NCBI GenBank assembly: GCA_023614405.1
Contig: CM042684.1
Location: forward strand, 202,560,941 to 202,624,940
Length of the DNA stretch: 64,000 nucleotides
Direction of reading: 5' to 3'
Origin: Avena insularis
Lineage: Eukaryota > Streptophyta > Magnoliopsida > Poales > Poaceae
The stretch's first letter is position 1; each line of letters starts with the position of its first letter. The notes under the pieces are model-generated. The model saw only the letters and a program-made list of their open reading frames with translations. It did no database searches and was not told where the DNA came from. This document shows, one piece after another, positions 47,741 to 59,410 of this stretch. The translations under genes and the position numbers were made by a program.

Positions 47741-48528
47741 GGATAGGCTAAAGATGGGGCCAATGAGTGCTAGGGGAATCCAGGGAGGGAGAGCATGGTG
47801 ATTCCATGCACGGAAGTTCTTGTATTCTCTCTCTCAATGGTGTTTACAAGTGCTCTTGAGGCTCTTAGCAAGAAGGAGACAATGTCTCTTACCCCCCACT
47901 AACTAGCCCTAGAGTTCTACCTTAGACATAGAGTGATTCCTCTATTTGCCGTCCCTCTCTATGGAGGCCCCGGTGCTCCTTATATAGGGGAGCCCAGGTT
48001 AAAATTCTAGGGCACAGGTGGCAGCCTATTCTATGAATATGTTCTTTTCCTAAAGCAGATGTTTCTTTATTCTTCTTTAATGGCTCGTCCGAGCTTTGGA
48101 CGTAACCCGCAGCGTCATCCTTGTCTTTTGTGCGTCACCAGGCACGGGCTACGTCATCCGGCTTTTCCCGCATCACCTTTGTCGCCACTGACCCGCTAGT
48201 CCTCTTCTTTACTTTACTTTGCACATGCTCCACCTGATAAAGCCACCTTTTGACCAACAGGAGATTCCTTCCCTTGGAAGCTAAGATAATCCGGCTGGCA
48301 TTTAGCTAACCCGGCTCACCCATGTACCTGCAAAACAGATAGACATGGCTGGCATAAATTTTATGCAGGCCGGACCATTGTCAAGTAAACGCCCTATGGG
48401 CCGGGTCGCACCGTGATTCGGCCTGCCTTGAGGTGACCCGGTCAGCACTTCGCTTTGACCGTGTCGTACCCCGGCTAACTCGGCCTTTATACCCCGGCGT
48501 TACCCTACCCGGGGGTATGCCCCCAACA
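47712..48528 (-). repeat. Element A 5' LTR (817 bp)
   Basis: TG at 47,712 and CA at 48,528, followed by TSD CCCTT at 48,529-48,533. It matches the LTR at 8,216-9,029. A TATA-like box lies on the minus strand at about 47,978-47,987. Confidence 0.95.
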
Positions 48529-48533
48529 CCCTT

Positions 48534-49907
48534 GGAGACCCCATTTTAGCCGAAGCAAAGCTAGAGGATGGGAAGACCCCGGAACAAGTTTTACCAAATG
48601 TTTTATGATAAAACCTTGGTGAGGTGGGACCTCCCAAGATATGTTGAGAAAGAAAAAGGTTTTGTTTTACAAAATGCTGAAGGAAAGATGGAGGAAAAAG
48701 GTTTACGGAAACGCACCCGGTTCTTTGCAGTTTTGCTAGAACAATTAACCCTGTGCAACCACATTACTCTGTAATGGGACAGAGCTAGATTTGATGTTTG
48801 TCTATTCTGGTATAAGCTGCCTCGCAACAACTACAGAGGATAAAAATCCCTAGAGGGTGGGCCTTCTCACATAAGGGTCCATGTGGGACATTGACCTGGA
48901 GAAGGAATGAAGGGTCTGTGGGCCTCCACGCGTTACTATGAGCCCGTCATTGAAAGCGCACACTTGGGAAGTGCAAAATGCGCTCCGGTTGGTCCTCGGT
49001 ACGCGACGTCCCGATGTTGTGGGGAACAACACTCATAGGGTAGGCACTTATATTGGAGTGGGCATTCGGAGAGTCTTGATCGGTTACTCGACCCGCGATC
49101 GGTGTAGATCAGGGTAGTGTACCCGGATGGTGTGGGTAAAGTGTACCATATCTGCAGAGTGTAAATCTATTCGAATAGCCGTGTCCGTAGTCATGGACGG
49201 TTGGGAAGGTTGCTGTAGAGCGGTGCCGGTTTTGTTTTCAAAAAGGATTTCAGAAAAGAAATGGCTTTGGAAATGTTTTGACCATGGGATGGTCGGAAAG
49301 GAGAAAGGTTTTGACCATGGGATGGTCGGAAGGGAAAGAAAGGAGTTTGGTCGTGGGACGACCTGAAGACGGAATCAAATGGGTGACCCAGTCCTAATGT
49401 TTTTCCAAAACTTTTCAAAAAGGTTTCCAAAATAGCTTACAAAAAGTTTTCAACAAAGATATGTAGATGCTATATCTACAAGAGAAACTATTTGAGAAAG
49501 GAACCTCTCTTGGAGCACTCCTACTACCCCAGCCATATTCCATATCCTCTTATTATTATTAGTTTCTTGAGGTGGTTTGCGAGTACATTCAAAGCACTCA
49601 ATGGCATTGTCCCTGGCTATTAACTTGGTCAGATATCAAGAAGAAGATGATGTTGGCGACTATGCGCGCTATGACGTTCTCCCAGTCAGTTGCCTGTAGG
49701 TTAAGGCATGGATCGGGTTCTACGCTTGATGAAGTTCCGCTGATGAGTATTGATGTAGCCATAACAATATTTATGTAAGTCTTGTAAATTCGGTATTGCC
49801 TCGGATGTTGTAATGATACTTGTCGGTTATGTTCCACGGCTCACTGATCATGGAAACATGATGTATGCATAACAGGGATTCTCGGAGGATTTAACCGGGG
49901 CCCCACA
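48534..49907 (-). mobile_element. Element O, right part
   Basis: The continuation of element O beyond element A, ending in CA at 49,907 and followed by TSD AACAC. It is non-coding. Its end bases (plus strand 'aaccggggccccaca') resemble those at 22,166-22,180 inside the LARD-like LTR ('aaccggggtcccgaca'), and both left ends begin 'tgtaaca'. This suggests related families. No PBS or protein homology is present. Confidence 0.72.
49276..49345 (+). repeat. Two-copy 35-bp repeat with palindromic core
   Basis: 'ttttgaccatgggatggtcg' occurs twice about 35 bp apart. A weaker third copy, 'ggtcgtgggacgacc', follows. Each core is an inverted repeat (gaccat...atggtc) that could form a short hairpin. It lies in element O. 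Confidence 0.75.
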
Positions 49908-50300
49908 AACACACAACTAAACAAAATTATTCGGCAATGCCTATGAAGAAAGAAAAAGGGAGAGAGCACATCAAGTCAATCTTTGGCCACGTGGGGTTAT
50001 AATTTGTAAGCCCAAGCAAAATGGTGGCCTGGAAATTCTTGATTCAAGATTTAGAATGAGGCTCTTCTTATTATTAAACACTTGCACAAATTCTTTAACA
50101 GAGAGAAGGTTCTCAGGGTTCAGCTTGTGTGGAATTATTATCCAAACGGAGTACCACATGCAAATAAATTAATGGGCTCGTCTTGGTGGCGTGACATCAC
50201 GAAGCTGTCGGATGAGTACATGTCAGTTACCAGCATAACAATTGGCTCTGGAGACACAACTATGTTCTGGGCTGACCGGTGGAATAATCTCTGCCACAAG
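49908..50300 (+). pseudogene. LINE C-terminal fragment (after RT thumb)
   Basis: The continuation of the LINE split at 3,447. After the TSD copy, protein homology resumes with 'QLNKIIRQCLW'-like residues. It passes a GG(L)EILD region and reaches 'SSWWRDITKL' and 'GSGDTTMFWADRWNNL' (open from 50,082). This is the zinc-finger-bearing C-terminal part of plant LINE reverse transcriptases. Frames shift twice. The homology fades after about 50,300, so the 3' end and poly(A) are missing or unrecognised. Confidence 0.87.
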
Positions 50301-52500
50301 AACAATTTCCTAGGAAGGAGATGGAGGAAGACAAACAACGATAGAGGAAAAGAATTGGGCTGGGCCTGATGCGCGTGCGAGAAGGCTCTGGTGGGTTGGC
50401 AACCTGGCGATGCTGGGTTGTGACGTTGCTGGCTTGACCGATCGCTGCTGCTGGCTGTAACTCAGCACTGAACACTGTTGTTAGCTGAAGAAAACGGCAA
50501 CTGCGGATGCTACTCTGAACCTGAAACACTGATGTCTACCCTGCTTAACTGAATTTTTCCTGAAGTTGCCTATTGATACTGATTGAAGTGTGGCCAGATT
50601 TTTGGAAAAAAGAGAGCAAAGATTTAGATGGGATTTGGCTCGGTTGGACACCAGGATAGGCACGGTTGGGACTTGGGGATTTGGGAATAACTAGTTGTCT
50701 ACGTAGCTACAGAGAGATTGTGTGTGGCGTGTGTAGACACACGCAGGTAGGTGTAGAATGTGTGTTTGTGTGGTATATGCACATGCATACACACGGGTGA
50801 GTTTTAGCTAGGTTTTAATTAACTTAGGGCAAAAATGGTGTGTATAGAAGCACACCACGGTTAGATGGAAAGGTAGGTTTATTATATATATGGGTGTGTG
50901 TAAATGTGTAGGGATACACACACTTGGATAGAATGTGTGAGTTGTGTGTGTTTGGAACACGCGGCTAGGTGGATTACAAGCTACCTAGGAGTTAGCTACG
51001 TGGGTAGAGAGAGATAAGATATAGTGTGTGTGTGTGTTGGGGGGGGGGGGGTGAGGGCGGGGTACACACACTATAATTTTAGGGCTCTAGCAAGGAATAG
51101 CTAGAGATAGATTAGAGTAGATATATACGGTTTTGAAAGCACTTAAAAGAAATAGACGGTTTATGGATAGTTAGATGATACATTAAGATTTGGGCAACAC
51201 ACATGTAGCACTATAGAAATAAACATAGGCACATGTAACATGATGGTATCCACATAGGCACATGTAACATGATGGGAATGTCTTGCTTTATTAGTTTAGT
51301 TCGGCTTAGAATTCGAAACTCTTGTTTGCCTTATCTAAATCCAAACATGTCCAAATATAAAATGGAATGGGATATGCACTAGTAGTGCATGGGCCATGCA
51401 AAAGAATTTAATGCATGCAAGCATGCTCTATTTTGTGAAAACAAAATACACATATGCATGGAGCATGTACTAGAGTAAAAATCCCTTGCTTGGAATATAA
51501 ACCAATAAGTAGAGATGATTTTCTCATGGAACCACTTGGAGCATGATTTGGATCAAACCAAGTAAACAGCCCATGCGGCTCATGTAGGAGATAAACGAAT
51601 CCATCCCATAGCATGTGGGAATCAGCTAAATACACAAATCCAAATAAAGGATCTCACAAGTTATATAAACTAAACAAAACGGGGCGCGACCGTTAGACAA
51701 AACGTTTGTCTATTGTATGAGTTATGCATATCGTCTATAGGCAATAAAGATCTGAACATATAATCACGAGCATATCTGTAGTAAAAACATGTTGACTGTC
51801 CTAACATGAACCGCTCTCTAATGTATTTGTGATCCGAGCGTAGAGTTTACGATTTCCGTAACATTGACACCATCTGACGCTTCTAAGCGGCCGTAAGCGC
51901 ACTTCACAAAATGGAAAAATCACTGTTCCTTTGGATGCGCCAGGTGGTTCGTTGAAAGGAAGGTTCTTTTCCCGATATGCTAGGTAACACAGGGCAGTTT
52001 ATAAAAAGGTCAAGAGCAATCTAAACAGGTGAGGTGGGACTAAACACTCCACCAAATAGTTGCTTCTATCGTCCATGATGCCTGCAAAAGGTATTGCTAC
52101 AAACGTGACGTCCGTGAATCGAGATCGAGTACAACTCGTTAAGGCGTCTGACCTTGGCTTGTCTACACTCTTACTGGGAGCTAATGTCCAAACACCTTTT
52201 TTTACCAAAGTACATGGTCGTGTATGTAGGAGAAAATATCACACCAAGTGCAGAGAGTTCAACGGAAAAGCTAAGTGAGGAGTTGATAAACACGAGTACG
52301 AAAATAGAGAACAAAAATAATTCATTTCTATCTGAGCAAAGGGTGAGTTTGATAATTATACACAGACTAAGATGTTGTCACCGAACAACAGATACAACGT
52401 CCGTCCACGAGAACGGCGCTAACTCATATACTTGTAGCTGTTACAAACGACTGGTCCAAGACACGCAAAGGATAAATGAAAAACTTTGGAAATATAATCT
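50301..52500. other. Unassigned non-coding DNA with GT-rich repeats
   Basis: No coding region or recognised element. TG/GTGTG-rich sequence spans about 50,720-51,070. A 24-bp 'cacataggcacatgtaacatgatgg' duplication occurs near 51,227 and 51,250. Frames of up to about 120 codons (for example 52,154-52,522) have no recognisable protein features. Confidence 0.5.
51021..51050 (+). repeat. (GT)n followed by G-run microsatellite
   Basis: A short GT dinucleotide run followed directly by about 12 G residues, in a wider TG-rich stretch. It is likely to be length-variable and prone to sequencing error. Confidence 0.9.
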
Positions 52501-54780
52501 AACCAAAGCTAGATCTAACTAAAACTATATACGTGTTTGTTTCCATATTCACATCGACGTTGCTACAGCCTGCATTATCATCGAGTCCGCTTCGGTGTCG
52601 TTGCTACAGTTGCCATCTCATTTTGGAACAAACACACATACATGATTCGGCTGCTCCAAATTCTCTCGATGGTGTTTTGGCTGCTCCAACTTATCTCAAC
52701 GCTGCTTGGGCTGCTCCAACTGCTCCTAGTGGCCCAAACCTATCGTTGATCGGCCCAGAAAGAGAAAAAATAGTCAGCTATTAAACATATATAGGTTACT
52801 CGAAAAAAATACACGTTGTCGTACATGCATGTTCAGCTTTGACGTCGTCGTGGCAATGCGGTGTGCGCAGTAGTAGCCAATGACGGAGGGATGCAGTCGG
52901 TTGCCACCGATGAAGCTCTCCTATGCGGAAAACTACAGGACGCAAAGAAAACGAGTCTCAAAGAGAGAGACTTTCTGGGGATGTGACAACAAAAACGTCC
53001 CACCTCGGTGCCGATGACTGGAGCGACGAAGAGGTACAGTCGTGCCCACCGACAACGCATGACGCGTTTCCCTTATATGTGTCATCACCGTCTACGAAGC
53101 CATTGATTTGTTGCATGAGGAAGAGAAGAGAAGAGTATGAGGAAGGAGACGCTGAAACTAGCGCAGATACTTACATCTGTCTGCAACCTCCACCACCGGC
53201 GATCTAATCCGACGAATGTAGCAAGACCAAGCCCCAACCTACAATCGCACTGAATCACTTGAGTCCGGGACCAGGTCATGCTACTTCGTCTCCCAGTGGT
53301 CCTATTGTACGTCGCTGGCGCTGAGTCTTACGTTCATCTCCCAGCACCGCCAATTTGTTTCGTCCCACCGTCGTGGGCACCAGCATCGCCAGCTACGGGT
53401 GTCCTCACATACCTATGCATGTGGATGTCCATGAGTACGCGGTGAGCAGAGGAACTAACTAATGCAAGGTGTACACAAATAACTGAGAGAATCATTTTAT
53501 ACCTAATGCGTCTCTCACTAAAACCTGGCGTCAGCGAGACCCACCTCACGACCTCGGCAAGGGATAAAACTAACAACTGAGATAGCACCCACGAGATCCC
53601 ACGTACGTCTAGAGTCTATGTTGTCAGGTGGTCTACAAAAATGAACGCTCTGGTCCTTCAGCATGGTTGCATGTTGGAACTATCGCTACGATGTCTACCA
53701 TCTAGGATTCAATCTCGACACTGAACAGGACCCAGAACTAAGAGAAACCGCATCCGGCACGGGAGCACGGTGACACGTCGGCTCTCGGCGTGCCTCACAT
53801 CCGCGAGAAACCGTGGCCGACATGGGATCAAGACACCAAATCTACTCTCCGCGGGCCCTACGTCAGCGAGAAACCGCGAACGCCATAGGCTCCACAAATG
53901 CCATGGGCTTACCTAGCCACGTCGGATCTCCGCAGACCCACGACCGCGATAGTACGTAGACGACATGGGGACACACCGCCAGTAGGCTTCAGGCGAGCCG
54001 CGCCACTCGGCGAGTGCGGAGCAGTGCCACGCCGTGAACGCCTCTCACGGAGCGCGGTACTATCCGTGTATGCAGATCGCAGGCCCATGTCATGCGCGCG
54101 TCCCATCTTCCGGCGACGCTGGGTATGCCGACTTGTGGTACATCCGTACGTAGTAGGGAAACTTTTTCCCTGGCCCGGCACGTGTCCCGCCTTACAGGAC
54201 AGCAGGGCTCTGTTATGATGTCACTGGGTGTCCTTTCCGGTGTCCATCCCACGACCGAAAAAAATCAGGACGACGTGGACAGCAGTTTGAGCCAAGATAA
54301 TCTAGCGCTATTAATTACTCCTGATAGTGGAATACCCGCAAGATCATGTAGACAAGGTATATATGGACAAATGTGGTAAGCATCCACGCATAGTATATGT
54401 GCATGAATTAAATACAAGCAAATCAAGTAGAAGCCACATATACATGCATGGTGGAATTATTGAGCAAGATATCATCATAAGGGACCATACCAAGTTAATA
54501 GATCAAATGAACTAAAGAGACATACCTCGACTAAACATAGGAATTATATTATTAATCAAATTCCAAGAGTCAAATAAGTAAAACATTAGACATTATGGCT
54601 CCATCAAGTATGGAACCAACTAGAATGAGAATAGGTAGGAGGAATAATAGAGGTATGCAACTACATGATATCAAGAAGAAAATATTATAGTAAGATAAAA
54701 GTGCATGAGGCAAGTATAATATAACAAGACGTGTGTATAAAGGATAATAAGAAAATACAAGACAAGAATATAATGCAAGA
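52501..54780. other. Unassigned GC-moderate DNA, no supported gene
   Basis: No recognised gene or transposon terminus. 'ggctgctccaa' is repeated at about 29-30 bp spacing near 52,655-52,725. The longest frames (for example 52,923-53,207 and 53,898-54,218) are short and without domains. The 53,709-53,897 interval is described separately. Confidence 0.45.
53709..53897 (-). repeat. 63-bp, three-copy tandem repeat (21-residue units on minus strand)
   Basis: Equivalent bases ('gagaaacc') recur with a period of exactly 63 bp (anchors at 53,738, 53,801 and 53,864). On the minus strand the units are in frame with each other, giving imperfect 21-residue repeats containing 'RFLADV...AESR'. The frame is 62 codons from ATG to stop. 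Units have diverged, so this is an old duplication. It could be a minisatellite or part of a degraded gene. Confidence 0.75.
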
Positions 54781-55517
54781 TTTAATTATGATGCTCAAAT
54801 GCAAGGTGACATGATGACATGAGAATTTATATTATGCAATGCACGTTAACTAAGTAACATACAAGGTAAACATGTACCATTAAAAGAGTTTAGAACCATG
54901 GGATGCTACATGAGGCTAGGGAAGGGCGGCCAACCATTGCCCTCCTCCAAGGGAGGGGGTGGCGTCTAGGGGGAGGAATCCTCCCCTTCCCCTACGGTTT
55001 GGTGGTGGCTAGGGTTTCCCCTAGTGGGGGCACAAGGTTCCTTATGGGGCTGTGGTGCCCTAGCCATGTAGGTCAGGGTGCCACTCCATTTCGCCCATGA
55101 GCACTTCTAGACAGGTGGTCCATACTCCGAAACCTTTTGGAACCTTCTAGATCTATCTATAACAATTCCAAAACTATCTCGAATTAATCCTAGAACCAAA
55201 CCAAGCTGAAAAGGTTGTAGGGTTCATAGCATGGAAACAAAAAGATTCTACCGCAAGAAGGAACAAAACCAAGATCCAATCTATGGAAAAGCCAAGATCT
55301 AATCTACGAGATAAGTGCAACGAGATAGATGAGAACTAACCCTCGAACATCCAAAATGTTTAACGAGATCGAATCTCATGGTTGATGTAGATGATCACTT
55401 ACCGATCTCAAGATCATGTTGACGATCCTTCCGGCGTCGTGTTCCGGCAGCGCTTCCGCACTCGGTCACACGTATAGAGTCAATCAATACCTTCATCTCT
55501 CCGTTCTAGCAGGCAGC
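54781..55517. mobile_element. LTR-like sequence interrupted by element C (left flank)
   Basis: Near 54,790-54,840 the bases ('gatgctcaaatgcaa', 'gacatgatgacatgag') resemble the edge of the LARD-like LTRs (about 18,987-19,050). A GC-rich stretch at 54,900-55,100 follows, then AT-rich DNA up to the TSD at 55,513-55,517. On the other side of C (63,592 onward) GC-rich sequence with a TATA box continues. The whole is probably another LTR or element split by C. Its ends were not found. Confidence 0.45.
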
Positions 55518-57029
55518 TGATGACCCACAAGTATAGGGGGTGTATCGCAATATTTTCGATAAGTAAGAGTGTCGAACCCAATGAGGAGCAGAAGGTGTTG
55601 GCTAGTGGTATGAATCAGGAATTCTCTGCAAATACTTAGCAAACGGATTTTTAGGGTTTTTTGATAAAGCAAGTAAACAAAGTACGAGTAAATAAAAGAC
55701 AGTACGAATGAAAGCAGCAAGTGGCCCAATCCTTTATGCAGCAAAGGACATGCCGGTTGTATTTCTTAAGATGACCAAACGTTCTAGAGGACACATGGGA
55801 AGACTGTCAAGTGCTTTCGCTTCATATAGTTGATTAATCTTCTTTAGCTTGCTAAGTGTTGTGTGGGTGAACCTGTGCTAATGTACCGCCCCATCCAAGA
55901 GTAATACATACTTGTAATTATACCCCTTGCAAACATCCGTAAGTACAAGAAAGTAATTAAGGTAGAAACCTAACCACAGCTTTAAACTCTAAGACCCTTA
56001 CGTCCTTTGTGCAATGGTTTCCTAATGGGGTTTCAGGTTTCTATCACTCCGGCAACCCCTACGATTAGTAGCCAAATACACAATGCATTCCCCTAGGCCC
56101 ATATAGGTGAAGTGTCATGTAGTCGATGTTCACATGACACCACTAGAAGAAGTACACCACAACTTAAATAACAATCTATTGAATCTTTCTCAACACAACT
56201 CCACTACTAACAACAAGACTTCTCCCATGTCCTCAAGAGCAAAACGAACTACTCATAAGACATCATATGGATCATGATCAGAGATGGAATAACGATGTAT
56301 AACAATCTGAACATAAACAATAATTCAATGGTTCACTCAATAGCATCAACTACAAAGAGTAATCAACACCAGGAAAGTTTCCCCTATGAACAATGCAAGA
56401 TTCAATGCAATTGTTACAGTAATATGGAGATGGTGATAAGTGTTCTGATCGCGATGATGGTGGTGATGATGATGATGATGATCCCGATGAAGTCCAGCTT
56501 GATGGTGGTGTTGATGGCGACGATCTCCGCTCTCTAGGAAGGAATTCCCCCGGTAGAAATCTGTCTACCGGAGAGATCTTTCTCTCTCAGTGTTTTCCGC
56601 CCCGCAGAGGCGGCAAAATCTTTCTGTGGTTGCTCCTCGAGTCTTAGGGTTTCGCTAGGATGATATACGCCAGACGAGAGAGGCTACAGTGGGCCAGGGT
56701 GGCCACACCACCTCCAGGCGCGGCCTAGGCCTGCCCGCACCATGGGGTGGTGTGTGCCCCTTGTGGCCCACCTCCACTCCATCTTCTGGCATCCTTAGTC
56801 TTCTGGAAAAATAGGATTTTCCGTATATTTTCCCGGATTTTCTGATCTTCGCGAATTTTGCCTCCAAATAGCACCTTTTCCATCGAATCCCGATTGCGGT
56901 CCATGCTCCAAAAGTCATCAACCATGCAAAAACAGATGAAATAACATAAGTATCACCTGTCAATATAAAATATATCAATGAATAATAGTGAATTAAGACA
57001 TAGAATAGTGATGCAAAATGGACATATCA
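55518..57029 (-). repeat. Element C 3' LTR (1,512 bp)
   Basis: Plus strand starts 'tgatgacccacaagtatagg' and ends 'ggacatatca', giving TG...CA. It contains a GAT/GTG-rich microsatellite (about 56,450-56,485). Substitutions and small compensating indels relative to the right LTR are scattered along its length. Confidence 0.96.
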
Positions 57030-57044
57030 ACTCCCCCCAAGCTT
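57030..57044 (-). promoter_or_regulatory. Element C polypurine tract
   Basis: The minus strand reads 'aagcttggggggagt' directly before the 3' LTR start, a textbook PPT for priming the second cDNA strand. A similar 'aagcttgggggagt' occurs internally at about 58,893-58,907. Confidence 0.9.
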
Positions 57045-59080
57045 AGACTTCGCTTGTCCCCATGCGAAACTGGGCTCAATAAACATGACCTCAGGTTTAT
57101 GGAGTGAAGAGTCGATAAAAGAATACGGACAAGAAGCATCACATTCATCAAATACATAGATCCTAATAGAAGACAACTCACTATTATATAACTCAACTTG
57201 TAATAAGTAAAGGAAACACAATAAAGATACATAAAGTGAATCATAATTGGTAATGGCAAACTTAGCTCTTGGTCAAAGAATAGTTGATAATTTGCTGGAG
57301 TTCACAAATAATTGGTTTTTCAATGATAGCTTTCAAAGTAGTAAACATCAGGGTAAGAGCAATGTGCAAAACAAGGAACATAAGAAACATGATTGAATAA
57401 ATCACCATATGAATGAATGAAACACATCAACTCAAAATACTTGTTGACATAGAAGGGAGTAGGTTTACTGACTCAACTACAAAGTAAAAGAAAGGCCCTT
57501 CAAAGAGGGAAGCAGGGATTGCAAGTCTCATAAAGAGCTCCCAAAAATTATGATACCTACTAGCTTTCAGCTCTCATTGCCCCTATCATAGGCATCTTTA
57601 GGTGATTAAGGTTAAAGTGACACAACTAAGAGGATATGCTTGACAAGATATAAGTTGAAAGCTCATGCCCCTTACTTATCAGTACCGATCCTCATGCTAC
57701 CTAACTTCAGTCACGAACAAGCTCTTGTCATTGTAAATATATGTATCATTGAGAACCGCCAACGGGGTACCCCTTGCACATGACACAAGAACTATCCCAT
57801 AATCAAAATGACAAGGAAAGCAGACAGTGAGCATCTCAGCGATCTTTTTATTTGCTATTTGCATATGTTTTTATTGAAGATGCTTCATAGAATGCTCACT
57901 ATAGTTATGCTGCAAGTTTCCACCATGATTAGGCATGGCTTAGGCTAGCGACCTAGGCGTTTCTCTAGCACACATATAAACTCCATGATCTTACAAGTTC
58001 CACTTTTATTTCACACCGTCGGGATCCATAAGCAAAAGAACATGATATCAACTAGGTACAAGTACCAACGAAGTGTTGAAAGCGGTCCCCATGATACATG
58101 GTTCGGCTAACTTCAACTCATAAAGCGCAAGCAGCAACAAAAAAGGACCCAATGGTTCAAGTTTATTAAATGCAAGAAAGTGAAGTGTGCCATCAAGTTC
58201 GTGAGAGCTTTAATCACTATTTTTCACATAACCAGTTTAATTTGGGAGGTAGATAAAACAAGAATTTACTTGGAATAGCAATAATGCTACCAGGTAGGTA
58301 TGGTGGACATAAATGGCATGGGTTTTGGTTTAAAGGAGGTGGATGCATGAGAAGAATACCCTCTCAGTACAGGTTTTTGGCTAGCAAGGCTGGGTAGCAA
58401 GTATAAGAGTTGAGGGAAACAAACAAACATACAAGTGATAAAGACAAACATGCAATCTTCCTTGGAAGCACAAAAGATCTTAACTAGAGAATACTAAACT
58501 TATGAGCAAATCAAGAAAGAAAGATGATGAAATAATTTTTCTTTGGAGAACTTTTATCTTTTCTTTCAACTCTCAAAAATAGTGTGCTACTGTCCGAGCC
58601 AAGTTTGCCAAAACCAACTAAATTAACTCAATGATCCCAAAGTGATACCAATACTAACAATAATATCAATCATATAACCACGAATTGAAAACTAATATAA
58701 GCTATGCAAAAGAGTGGATGATAGAACTTCTCATTAATATTCCATAACGGCAACTCACACCAAGGGATACATATGTAACGAGAGAGGGGACACTTCCATA
58801 ATGCAAACCATCCTACATAATAACTCCTCTATTCATGATATGACTCTACTAATAAGATAAAAAGATGGAAGATAGTGATGTGATACCGCGACACTCCCCC
58901 AAGCTTGGAACAAACCAAGGGGATGCCAAACCTGATGAAGAATTACTCCTTAGGTGGTGGTGATATCCTCTCGATGAGCTCTCTGATCAGTTTCCCCAAG
59001 TCCTCAATCTCGAAAGTGAGAGTACGAATCAACTCCGAGTTGTGCTCAATACGACTCATGATCATGTCGGGTTGAGAATT
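57045..59080. other. Element C internal non-coding region (pol position)
   Basis: AT-rich internal sequence with no frame over about 90 codons and no pol homology on either strand. It occupies the place where autonomous Athila elements carry pol or envelope-like sequence. A PPT-like string lies at about 58,893. Confidence 0.7.
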
Positions 59081-59410
59081 TCAGCTCTTGCTATTCTTTC
59101 CCCACTCTTCCTCCTTGAAGTCTTCTTTTCCTGCATGGTTATGGATGAAGGTATGGAAGGGATTCTTGGTGTGTGGAGGAAGTGACCTTGGAGCCAAACT
59201 GTGACGGGGAACTTTCCCCCCAGTCTGCATCCGTGCCGTCCTTCTAACCCTGGCAGGTTTCGTCACCACTCCAATGCTTGCAATAGTAGTGCCGGTGTGC
59301 AGACGTTGGCCTTTCTCCTGTTCACCTTCACTCTTGATCTCCTTCTCCTTCCCGGGGCCTTGGAGGTCTTCCTCCATGGACTCCTTCCCTTTATCCTTGG
59401 CGGACACCAT
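59081..59410 (-). CDS. 109-codon K/E-rich open frame in element C (uncertain)
   Basis: An ATG-initiated minus-strand frame starting 'MVSAKDKGKESMEED', very rich in K, E, G and R, then 'RVRRTARMQ'. No domain is recognised. It has gag-pol orientation and lies downstream of gag. Its highly charged composition, unlike the flanking AT-rich DNA, suggests the remnant of a real protein (perhaps a basic, RNA-binding Gag tail or an extra ORF). Function is unknown. Confidence 0.4.
   Translation of the reverse strand: MVSAKDKGKESMEEDLQGPGKEKEIKSEGEQEKGQRLHTGTTIASIGVVTKPARVRRTARMQTGGKVPRHSLAPRSLPPHTKNPFHTFIHNHAGKEDFKEEEWGKNSKS

Noticed and set aside
8216..48528. A and B as parts of one element
   Set aside because: Each has its own LTR pair of distinct length, its own TSD and its own PBS, and each carries a full set of homologous domains. 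They are two separate insertions.
53898..54218. 106-codon open frame as a gene
   Set aside because: No domain, moderate GC, equally long frame on the opposite strand (54,181-53,909), no conserved neighbour.
56450..56485. GAT-rich repeat as a functional coding repeat (frame 56,274-56,537)
   Set aside because: It lies inside both LTRs of element C as a simple microsatellite. The frame is methionine/valine-rich only because of the repeat.
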